Positions 1-9,295 of a stretch of DNA of 64,000 nucleotides are shown piece by piece; position 1 is the stretch's first letter; the number at the start of each line of letters is the position of its first letter. This DNA is from Euphorbia lathyris. Its lineage: Eukaryota > Streptophyta > Magnoliopsida > Malpighiales > Euphorbiaceae. The stretch spans positions 16,344,501 to 16,408,500 of the forward strand of contig NC_088916.1 in assembly GCF_963576675.1 (NCBI RefSeq), in the 5' to 3' direction. Below the pieces are notes generated by a model that was not told where the DNA came from, did no database searches, and saw nothing but the letters and a program-made list of their open reading frames with translations. A program made the position numbers and the translations under genes.

Positions 1-2558
1 AGGTAGGACTCAAATTTAGACCAAATCCACTCACCCTCAGCATCCACCACATCTGCAATCTTCCAGTCCTGAAATTCCAAAGGCGGCAAAGAAGTGCAAA
101 CTTCCAATAAAGGCTTTTTCCCTATCCATAAATCTTTCCAGAAGCTAATGGACCTACCATTTCCCACATTCCACCCAATCCCTGAACAAAACTCAGCAAA
201 AACAGAACTAATGCCTTTCCAAAGAAAAGAACAATTAACCACTCTTTCCTTAGGACCCCCAAACACCTTATCCTTCCGATATTTCCCACATAAAAGTTGA
301 ACCCACAGAGCAGAAGGAAGCTGCCACATACGCCACAGGAGCTTCATTAATAAGACTTTATTATTATCTTTGGCTTTCCTAATGCCCAGACCTCCCATCT
401 CCTTAGGCTGACAAACCTCATTCCAAGGAACGAGGTGGATCTTCCTCCCCTCCTCAGCTTCTCCCCATAGGAACCTACGATTAATTTTATCAAGATCCTT
501 GAGGACAGGCTCAGGAAGATGACAAGCCTGCATAATGTGATTGGGAGTCGCACAATTGACAGATTGGATCAACGTAAGATGGCCAGCCAGAGAAAGAGAC
601 TTAGCTTTCCACGTGGCACACTTCATATTAGCCTTATCCAAAGTATCTTTAAAAGACACTTTTGAAACTCTATCACTGTGGAGGGGAATACCCAGATACT
701 TTCCAAGAGAGCAAGTCAGAGGCATACCCGACAGATCACTCATCCTTTTACAGGTTCTCTGGTTCATATTTTTAGAGCACATCATTCTGGACTTCTGGAC
801 ATTGAGTTTCTGACCAGATGCAGCACAGAAACAGTCCAGAATATCCATAATAATACTTAACTACTCCTCATTACCCTCAAGAAAGATCAGAACATCATCT
901 GCAAAGAACAAGTGAGTAATCTGGGGGCAGAACTTATTGATAGCCACTGGGTGGAATTTCCCATTATCAACAGCATCTTGGATCAGGTGAGACAATCTTT
1001 CCATTGCAATAACAAATAAGAAATGGCTCATTGGGTCCCCTTGCCGGATACCCCGGCCCAGAGAGAACTCCTCCGACATATCCCCATTAATCAAAACTTG
1101 AAACACAGGTGAAGAAATACAGACCTTTATTAACCTTCTCCAATTGTCAGGGATCCTTGCTCTCTCAAGACTCTCCATCAGAAAACTGCAGTTAATGCGA
1201 TCATAGGCTTTCTCCAGATCCAACTTTAGAGCCACAATACCTCTCTTCCCCTTTCTGATCTTCATAGTGTGGACCATCTCTTGGGCAATCACCACATTAT
1301 CCATCATTTGTCTACCAGGCACAAAGCTTCCCTGATTCTGACTAATGACCAAAGGAAGAATGCACCGGATTCTATTTGCCACAATCTTCGTGATAGTTTT
1401 ATAGAGAACATTACAAAGACTGATAAGCCTCATCTGTAAGAAAGAGGAAGGTTTCTCAACTTTAGGAATCAGAACCAGAAGGGTTCTGTTTACCAGCCCG
1501 ATATCCTGAGAACCATTAAAAACACCATTTATAAAGTTGTAAATACCTTCCTTCACAACCTCCTAGTGTTTGTGGTAAAAACCAGCAGGCAGGCCATCAA
1601 TCCCAGGAGCTTTGGTAGCCCCTATGCTAAAAATGGCTTGATCAATATCCTTCAGGGAAATAGGGTGGAAGGCTTCCAGAATTCTATCCTCTCCCACCAT
1701 GGGAAAGGTAGCAACAGAATGAGCCTTACCCAGATCAACAGGTTCCTCTTTAAAAAGGTCCCTATAGAAGTCCAGGGCCAAGTGACGAATATCTTTGTTC
1801 TCATAAATCCACTTACCATTAGAGTTCTTGATAGCATCAATCCTATTCATCTGTCTTCTAATGACGGTAGAGAGATGAAAATACCTGGTATTCCGATCCC
1901 CATCCTTGATCCGGGCTTTCCTAGACTTTTGAAACCAAAGAAACTCTTCCTGCCGAAGCACAGCTTCCAACTCCTTCTGAAGGGTTCTGAGAAAGCCATC
2001 CAAACTGTGATCAAACCTTACCTCCAACCTACGCTGAATGCCCTCGATCCTACTCAATAAATTATTCTTCCTCCTAATAATATGCCTGAAGACATTTTTA
2101 TTCCACCCTCGCACATTCTTCCTGAACCCCTCAGCAGCTTGAAGGACATTCGAGTGAGGCTTCCAATTATCTTGAACGAATTCCTTAAACTTAGGGTGAG
2201 TCTCCCAAGCCACCTGATACCGGAAAGGTCTCTCCCCCCTAGGCTTATTACCTCTAAACAGCCTGAATAAGATAGGACAGTGATCCGAATGACGGAACGG
2301 GAGATTTAACACAGAACCTTCTGGGAAAGTAGAATGAGCTGACACATTAGCATAAACTTTATCCAACCGAATGAAGGTACTGTTGCGCTTCCAAGTGAAC
2401 TTATGAACAGAGGCACCCAGATCAGAAAGCCCACATAAATCCATGCTATTCTTATGATTGAGGCAACGGTTAACATAGTGATGCGAGCCCCCTCTCTGAT
2501 CACTCATAAGGCCAATATCATTAAAGTCACTAGCCACAAACTAAGGCTCGGATATATT
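1..2558 (-). mobile_element. LINE-A, L1-type non-LTR retrotransposon, 3' part (cut by window start)
   Basis: This is the 3' part of an L1-type LINE read on the minus strand. It closely matches LINE-B (37408-43580) in order and sequence of endonuclease, reverse transcriptase and the region after the RT. The element runs off the left edge before its RNase H tail and poly-A. At 2558 it is interrupted by Sirevirus-A and resumes at 14056, the 5-bp ATATT being present on both sides of the insertion. Position 1 corresponds to about 42340 in LINE-B. Confidence 0.9.
1..2558 (-). pseudogene. LINE-A ORF2 (endonuclease C-terminus, reverse transcriptase, post-RT region), broken
   Basis: The reading runs from high to low coordinates. 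2537-1563 encodes the end of the APE-type endonuclease (FNDIG and HSDHC motifs) and the linker into the RT. 1556-861 encodes RT motifs including KLDLEKAYDR, RQGDPMS and the catalytic FFADD near 880-915. From 860 to 1 the thumb and post-RT part continues in the same frame to a frameshift around 450, then in another frame. In-frame TAG codons lie at 863-861, 1562-1560 and 2543-2541. Compared with LINE-B, each fits a CAG or TGG codon changed by one G:C to A:T transition. The product would copy LINE RNA by target-primed reverse transcription; this copy cannot make it. Protein similarity to LINE-B is clear by eye. Confidence 0.88.
2554..2558. repeat. Target-site duplication of Sirevirus-A, left copy (ATATT)
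   Basis: ATATT directly precedes the 5' LTR and is repeated exactly at 14056-14060 after the 3' LTR. Five bp is the usual copia duplication size. Confidence 0.95.
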
Positions 2559-3894
2559 TGTTGAAACACCTTTCTACATAATTTTGATTTGACAAAATTG
2601 TTTAAGTATAATTGAAATACATATTCTAAAACACACTAAGTTTAAGTGCTTTGATTTATTCTACTAATGTGTTTGTTCAATGTTGAGTTAAATTGTTTAT
2701 AAGAAACAAGAATCAAAAGGCCCAAGCCCAATACGGAAGTCAAAGCCCAAGTCAAACAACTCAGTACCACTCGGCCCGCGTTTGTCAAAACGTTGTCGCT
2801 TTGGACAAAACGCAACTCAGCGAAAGAAGGATCTAGAAGACCTTCGGGAACAACTTCAAGATGAAGCTGTTGAGTAGATTCGACAAACGTACAAGACAGC
2901 AGCTGGCTAAGGAAAACTTCCAGACAAAGTATTTCTACTTTGGGTAAAGTTCAGATGACACAGTATGCTGTCCAGTTGACTTTACCATAAAAGGAGAGAC
3001 ATTCTGCTGAGCTGACCGAGAATAGAAGATACACAAATCTGATTGGCCGAGAGCTCTGAGCAAGTCAGGATGACAACGACAGGAAGCCGTTTCCCTCCAA
3101 CGGTTATTTCGAAATTCGAAATGACCGATGCCCAGACGTCTCTATAAATAGAGTGCTATCAGAAGCTTTAATACTTACAGAACTTGATCAAGCCATTACG
3201 CTGACCAAATCTCTACGCAAAGTTCTGCAAGCAAAAAGCAAAGCAACCTTACACTACATTCAATATCTTTTGTGTAAAAGTCTAGAGTGATTATTCAATC
3301 ATCTAAGGTGTCTTAGCAAATCATTGTTTAGGACAAACACTTATCATTTCTAGAAAGTAGAAAGGAGAGGCTGAGTACTCGGTTATAGTACTCAGCGAGA
3401 GATTAGGATTGAGTAGAGGTATAGAGGAAGGTACTCTTGTTATACTCAGTTGCTAAGATTGTAAAAGGTTTGAGGCTCTACCTTTAAAGAGCTCAGTAGA
3501 GGATTCGAAATCTCGGAACGTGTTCCGGGGACAGGACGTAGGCTTAGAAGAAGCCGAACCTGGATAAATCTGCTGAGTAACGTATTTCTTACCTTAAACT
3601 CCTTATATATATTGCTTGCTTAAATAACCAAAAACTGACCAAGTTAAGAGGTCAAGCTGAGTTGTGCGCATCGAACATCTGAGCTCAGGAATAGATTTTA
3701 AGTGCTATCTCTTGACTCAAGTCAAGAAACTGACCTAGTCACCAGTTGACTAAGCCAGTATCTTACTGATCACTCAGCGCCGCTGTTGAATCCTTTTTCT
3801 CTTTAGAAAAGAATTCTGCCCTAAGGTTAAAAAAGTTTAAATAGTTCCTAACCCCCCCTTGGAACTATCCTTCCAACATTATAAGGGACCAACA
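2559..3894 (+). repeat. 5' LTR of Sirevirus-A
   Basis: It begins TGTTGAAACACC and ends GGGACCAACA, directly followed by the primer-binding site. It matches 12720-14055 along its whole length. It holds a TATA box at 3143-3151 and a near-palindrome built on TTCGAAATTCGAA (about 3109-3121), also present in the other two Sirevirus LTRs of this window. Confidence 0.95.
3143..3151 (+). promoter_or_regulatory. TATA box in the Sirevirus-A 5' LTR
   Basis: TATAAATAG in the context CGTCTCTATAAATAGAG. The same motif occurs at 13304-13312 in the 3' LTR and at 15136-15144 in Sirevirus-B. It probably sets the start of the genomic transcript. Confidence 0.75.
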
Positions 3895-3896
3895 AG

Positions 3897-3908
3897 TGGT
3901 ATCAGAGC
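3897..3908 (+). other. Primer-binding site (tRNA-iMet), Sirevirus-A
   Basis: TGGTATCAGAGC lies two bases after the 5' LTR. It is the standard complement of the plant initiator methionine tRNA 3' end, which primes minus-strand DNA synthesis. Confidence 0.93.
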
Positions 3909-3956
3909 TTAAAAGCTCACTGTAAAAGGTCTAACAACCTTGAGCTGATCCCTACC

Positions 3957-5696
3957 ATGGGCGAAAACAGTACTCGGTTTCTCCCAGGAAACCAAACAAC
4001 TCAGATATTGCCTGAGGGGCTGTCCATCACTCGGCCTCCCCTATTCTTCGGGTCTAACTATACCTTCTGGAAGAATAGGATGAAAAATTTCATTCAGGCT
4101 ACAAATATGAGTGCCTGGCTATCTATAGTGCAAGGCCCATTTGTACCTGTCGAAGTTGTGGCTGGCCAAACAGTTGTAAAAGCTGAGGCCAAATGGACAG
4201 AGGATGATCTTAAGAAGCTTCAAGATCACGCTTCGGCTATCAATATGCTTCATTGTGCGCTTGATGCTGTAGAATATAATAAAATCTCAGGTTGTGAGTC
4301 GGCGTAAGAGATCTGGAAAAAGCTGGAAGTCACCTACGAGGGAACCAATAAAGTAAAGGAGTCCAAGGTGAATCAGCAGATGAGACTGTACGAGCTGTTC
4401 GAGATGAACAATGATGAGGGCATTTCAGACATGAATGCAAGGTTTACCAACATCATTAATGAGCTCAAGAGACTTGGGAAAATCTTCACTGAGGAAGAAC
4501 AAGTCAAAAAGATACTCAGGAGTCTTCCTAAAGACTGGCAAGCAAAGAAGACAGCTGTTGAGGAAGCTCAGGATTTAACCACCTACAAATATGACGAACT
4601 CATCGGCTCGTTGCTGACCCATGAGATATCTATGAAAAACTTCGAGGTGAAGGAAAAGTCTGAAGACAAGAAGCAGAAATCTCTTGTCATGAAAGCTGAC
4701 TCCACTGACGGGAGCTCAACTGATGATGAGGAGATGGCCATGTTCACAAGGAAGATGAAAAGGCTATTTAAGAAGAACGACAAATATTCTAAGAAGCCTT
4801 ACAGAAAGTTTGATAAGTATAAAGCTGACTCAAGCGACAGCAAATACAAAAAGGACAACTCAAAGCCCATTACATGCTTTGAGTGCCATCAAACCGGCCA
4901 TATTAAGTCAAGCTGCCCCACACTGAGGAAAGACAAGAAGAGCGGCAAAAAGGCAATGGTGGCTACATGGAGCGACAGTGATGAGTCTTCATCTACAGAA
5001 ACTGAGGCCACCGAGTCAGCAAAGATATGCTTCATGGCTGACGAACTTGCTGAGCCGTGTGTCTCTGAGCATGCTGACCTATCCATCGCATCAGATGACG
5101 AGGAGCAATCAAATGAGGTAATTACTCTTCCCCAGCTCAGAAACGATATGGTTAATGCCCTGAGTGATCTCTACACACTTGTCAAGAAGTGTAATAAGAA
5201 AGTTAGAGCACTCAGCAGGCGCTGTGATGAAGTGGAAGAGGTCAAGCTGAGTGACCTCAGATTCCTTCTTCAGGACAATTCAACTCTGCATGATAACATG
5301 AAGATCATACACGAGTCTGTCTCTGAAGTCCAATCAGTTTCAAAGAAACTGAGAAAGGACGTCACAACTATCCAGAACCAATTAAAGGTTCCAAATAAAA
5401 GAAACATTCCTCTGAGAACTCAGTACCAAGGTACTCAGCAGAGATGGAATCCCCAGCGAAAAGTCCAGTGTGACTTTTGTGGGAAGAAAGGACACACCAC
5501 TAAGGTGTGTTGGCACGCTCAGCATTGGGGTGCTGACAAGTCAGTGAAACATCCTAAACAGAAGGTCACCTGTGACTTCTGTGGAAAGAATGGCCATACT
5601 GTCCAAGTATGTCGCCATAAAATAAAATATGATGCTTTACCTGTTGCACCTAACAAGCAAGGACCCAAAAAGAATTGGGTACCTAAAAGTAACTAG
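3957..5696 (+). pseudogene. Sirevirus-A gag, one nonsense codon
   Basis: This is the gag reading frame, which forms the virus-like particle around the element RNA. It starts with MGENSTRF and is homologous over its length to the open 580-residue gag of Sirevirus-B. An N-terminal copia gag region (FWKNRMKNF) is followed by an acidic and basic linker. A CCHC knuckle CFECHQTGHIKSSC (about 4877-4918) and two tandem knuckles with CDFCGK (about 5470-5610) follow. The single break is TAA at 4305-4307, where Sirevirus-B has CAA; no frameshift is seen. An in-frame ATG at 4368 could restart a shorter protein of 442 residues that keeps all three knuckles. The frame ends with TAG at 5694-5696, five bases before the pol ATG. 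Confidence 0.92.
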
Positions 5697-5701
5697 TTAC
5701 A

Positions 5702-8700
5702 ATGCAGGTAAGCCTGAGATGTGCTGAGAAGTCAAAGATGTGGTATATTGACAGCGCATGCTCGAGGCATATGACTGGTGATGAAACTCAGTTCATCACG
5801 TTTGAGCGTAAACGAGGAGGAAGTGTAAGTTTTGGAGACAACAAGAAGGGTAAGATAGTAGGGTCAGGAACCATTGGAGGTAATCCTACTATTGAATCTG
5901 TCTCCCTAGTCAGCGGACTCAAATATAACTTACTCAGCGTAGCTCAGCTATGTGACAATGGGAGAAAAGTTATATTTGATGCTACTAGATGTAAAATATA
6001 TGAGGGTGAATCAAATGAGTTAATTTTAACTGCCCCTCGCATAGATAATGTCTTTATGCTAGACTTAGAGAAAAAGTTTTCAAAAACTGTATGCTTAGTA
6101 TCAAAGGAAGAAAATTCCTGGCTATGGCACAGGAGACTTGGTCATGTAAGCATGGACCTCCTGGCCAAATTAGCAAGAAAGCAATTGGTTGAGGGACTGC
6201 CTGAACTTAAATTTGAAAAAGATCAATTATGCCACGCTTGCCAAGCTGGAAAACAAACCAAACAATCTTTTCACAGCAAAAATATTGTCTCAACTAAGCA
6301 TCCGTTAGAGTTACTACACTTGGATCTCTTCGGTCCAGTCCAGCCGCTGAGTCTGGGTGGAAGAAGATTTTCCTTGGTCATTGTAGATGACTTCTCTCGG
6401 TACACGTGGGTCATCTTGCAGAGTAGCAAGGATGAAACCTTTGAGACATTTTTAAATTTGGTTAGAAAAATTGAAAATGATAAAGACCTAAAATTAGCTC
6501 ACATCCGTAGCGATAACGGTGGAGAATTCAAAAACCAAAAGTTTGTTGAATTCTGTGAAGCCAGCGGCATTGACCATAATTTTTCTGCTCCTAGAACACC
6601 TCAACAAAATGGGGTTGTTGAAAGGAAGAACAGAACTCTGGTTGAAATAGCCAGGACAATGCTGGATGAGCATAAGCTTCCAAAGTATTTTTGGGGAGAG
6701 GCTGTTAACACAGCGTGCTATATTCTTAATAGGGCTCTAGTTAGACCTATACTCAAGAAAACCCCCTATGAACTTTGGAAAGGACGAAAGCCCAACATTG
6801 GATACTTTTGTGCCTTTGGCTGTAAATGTTTTATTTTAAATACCAAAGATAGCTTAGCAAAGTTTGATTCAAAAGCTGATGAGGCTATCTTTTTGGGCTA
6901 CTCAACAAACAGCAAAGCATACATAGTTTTTAATAAGCGAACTCAAGTTCTAGAAGAGTCAGTACATGTGGAGTTCGACGAAACTAACCCTGCAGGTAGA
7001 TACCAGCCGCTGACCGAAGATGATCCACACTCAGTAATCGCTGACCAAGAACCAGCTACTGAGTCATTCACTAAAAGGCTGACCAAGAGTAAGAGTGAAC
7101 CTAAGATTACTTTCACTGACCCATCTACTTCTGCAGAGATTGTTGAAACACAGACAACACAAGACATGAATCTACCTAAAGAGATAAGGATTCCAAGAGG
7201 GCACTCAGAGAGTGCAATCCTTGATTCTATTGGGAATACCCCGATGACGAGGAATCAACTCAGGAAGTACCTCAGCAATGTAGCCTTCGTCTCAGTACAA
7301 GAACCTAAGAACTTCGCTGATGCTGAGGAAGATGAATTCTGGATGAACGCAATGCAAGAGGAGCTCGATCAATTCAAAAGAAACGATGTATGGGAGCTAG
7401 TGCCTCATCCAAAGAGTCAGAAGACCATTGGAACAAGATGGGTCTTCAGAAACAAGTTGGATGAACAAGGGAACGTAGTCAGAAACAAAGCAAGACTTGT
7501 AGCTCAGGGCTACAGTCAGGAAGAAGGTATTGACTACGGTGAGACCTTTGCCCTAGTGGCAAGGCTAGAGGTAATTAGAATTCTATGTGCATATGCATCT
7601 TACATGAACTTTAAATTATTCCAAATGGATGTCAAAAGTGCATTTCTTAATGGAGTTATAAACAAGGAGGTTTATGTTAATCAACCTCCAGGTTTTGAGG
7701 ACCCTAAATTCCCAAACCACGTTTATAAACTCAAAAAGGCTCTGTACGGCCTCAAGCAAGCACCACGTGCTTGGTATGAGAGGCTGACCAGTTTCCTGCT
7801 GACTAGAAATTACGTCAGGGGCAAAGCTGATACAACCTTATTCATTAAGAGAAAGGGTAAAGATACCCTGCTGGCCCAAATTTATGTTGATGATATAATA
7901 TTTAGTGCAACTAACGAATCAATGTGCAAGGAGTTTAGCAAACAAATGCAGAATGAGTTTGAAATGTCCATGATGGGAGAACTCAACTTCTTCCTCGGTC
8001 TTCAAATTAAACAAGGAAAGAATGGCATCTTCATCAGTCAAGCCAAATATGCCAAGGAGATATTAAAGAAATATGATCTGGAAAATTGCAAGCCAATATC
8101 CACTCCTATGGGCACTGACACTGTCCTATGCGCTGACAAGAATGGTAAGTCAGTAGACAGCAAATTATATCGAGGTATGATAGGCTCTCTACTTTACTTA
8201 ACAGCAAGCAGACCGGATATTCAGTTTTCAGTATGCTACTGTGCTAGATATCAATCTAACCCTAAGGAATCTCATTACATTGCTGTAAAAAGAATCCTTA
8301 GATATTTGCAAAGCTCAGTGAGCGCAGGTTTATGGTATCCCAATACTCATGATTTCACACTCATCGGATACACTGACGCTGACTATGGACGGGATAAGCT
8401 GGAACGAAAAAGCACCTCTGGAGGATGTCACTTCTTAGGAAGCTGTCTTGTATCCTGGTTTAGCAAAAAGCAGGCGCCAGTAGCCTTGTCTACCACTGAA
8501 GCTGAGTACATTGCTGCTGGTCATTGTGTTGCTCAAGTCCTATGGATTAAGCAACAGCTTGAAGACTATGGTGTTCAAACAAAGACAATTGAAGTCAAAT
8601 GTGACAACAAAAGTGCAATTGATCTTTCAAAGAACCCAATTCAACACAGCAGAATGAAGCATGTCAGCATCAGACATCACTTCATTAGAGACCATGTACT

Positions 8701-8830
8701 CAAAGGTGAGATCAAGCTGACCTTTGTCCCAACGGACGAGCAGCTTGCTGATATCTTCACGAAGCCACTGGCCCGTGAGCAGTTCAGCATACTGAGAGAA
8801 GCTATTGGTATGTTTAATCCTCTTCAGTAA
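5702..8830 (+). CDS. Sirevirus-A pol: protease, integrase, reverse transcriptase, RNase H
   Basis: An open frame of 1042 residues with copia domain order. The protease active region WYIDSACSRHMTG is near residues 14-26; the usual DSG reads DSA here, as it does in Sirevirus-B. The integrase zinc finger has two His (WHRRLGH) and two Cys (CHAC), followed by the catalytic triad in LDLFGP, SDNGGEF and VVERKNR. Reverse transcriptase has QMDVKSAFLNG and YVDD at residues 728-731. RNase H has TDADYG, STTEAEYIAA and CDNKSA. The frame differs from gag: an in-frame TAA at 5690-5692 stops any upward extension, so a classic long gag-pol overlap is absent. No internal stop or frameshift is visible, which is unusual in this window. 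Confidence 0.93.
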   Translation: MQVSLRCAEKSKMWYIDSACSRHMTGDETQFITFERKRGGSVSFGDNKKGKIVGSGTIGGNPTIESVSLVSGLKYNLLSVAQLCDNGRKVIFDATRCKIYEGESNELILTAPRIDNVFMLDLEKKFSKTVCLVSKEENSWLWHRRLGHVSMDLLAKLARKQLVEGLPELKFEKDQLCHACQAGKQTKQSFHSKNIVSTKHPLELLHLDLFGPVQPLSLGGRRFSLVIVDDFSRYTWVILQSSKDETFETFLNLVRKIENDKDLKLAHIRSDNGGEFKNQKFVEFCEASGIDHNFSAPRTPQQNGVVERKNRTLVEIARTMLDEHKLPKYFWGEAVNTACYILNRALVRPILKKTPYELWKGRKPNIGYFCAFGCKCFILNTKDSLAKFDSKADEAIFLGYSTNSKAYIVFNKRTQVLEESVHVEFDETNPAGRYQPLTEDDPHSVIADQEPATESFTKRLTKSKSEPKITFTDPSTSAEIVETQTTQDMNLPKEIRIPRGHSESAILDSIGNTPMTRNQLRKYLSNVAFVSVQEPKNFADAEEDEFWMNAMQEELDQFKRNDVWELVPHPKSQKTIGTRWVFRNKLDEQGNVVRNKARLVAQGYSQEEGIDYGETFALVARLEVIRILCAYASYMNFKLFQMDVKSAFLNGVINKEVYVNQPPGFEDPKFPNHVYKLKKALYGLKQAPRAWYERLTSFLLTRNYVRGKADTTLFIKRKGKDTLLAQIYVDDIIFSATNESMCKEFSKQMQNEFEMSMMGELNFFLGLQIKQGKNGIFISQAKYAKEILKKYDLENCKPISTPMGTDTVLCADKNGKSVDSKLYRGMIGSLLYLTASRPDIQFSVCYCARYQSNPKESHYIAVKRILRYLQSSVSAGLWYPNTHDFTLIGYTDADYGRDKLERKSTSGGCHFLGSCLVSWFSKKQAPVALSTTEAEYIAAGHCVAQVLWIKQQLEDYGVQTKTIEVKCDNKSAIDLSKNPIQHSRMKHVSIRHHFIRDHVLKGEIKLTFVPTDEQLADIFTKPLAREQFSILREAIGMFNPLQ

Positions 8831-9183
8831 ATTCCTGAACTAAATGAATATGCATGCTGAGTGAATTACTATGCTGAATGATTGTTTTTGCTGAGTACTC
8901 ATTGAAATTAATTGAACAGCAAATTCTGTGTAAACCTTCACACTGAGTAAGTTAGTTTAAACTTAGAAATCATCCCTTTATGCAATACTGACCACTCAGA
9001 ATATGAAACGCTTAATATTCTAAACGCTGAGTGTTAGATCCGTTAGAATAAATGCAAAAGCATGCGTATAGTCACCTAGGATGACGTACGCGTCGAATGT
9101 GTCATAAAAGCCAGGATTTTTGTCGGTTCACAATGCCAAGGCAAAACTGACACATGGATTCGTTAAGATCCACACTTCACCGC
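8831..9183 (+). other. Spacer between pol and env-like ORF of Sirevirus-A
   Basis: About 350 bp with no long open frame. It is rich in CTGAG/CTGAC words like the rest of the element and leads into a TATA box at 9184. Confidence 0.6.
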
Positions 9184-9192
9184 TATAAATAA
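9184..9192 (+). promoter_or_regulatory. Candidate internal TATA box before the env-like ORF
   Basis: TATAAATAA is preceded by CACTTCACCGC and followed by a pyrimidine-rich stretch (TTTTCTCTTTA at about 9210). It lies 104 bases before the ATG at 9296. The layout resembles a plant core promoter and could give a separate env-like transcript. Function is inferred only. Confidence 0.45.
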
Positions 9193-9295
9193 TGGGTAAA
9201 TCCCCATTGTTTTCTCTTTACGTCTACCAAATTCTAAGGCAAAGAAAGCTTTCTCTCTAAAAACTCTCAAAGCTTCCCAAACGCATTCTTCAACT

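Noticed and set aside
541..2270. Plus-strand frames across 541-2270
   Set aside because: Antisense of the LINE-A RT and endonuclease regions.
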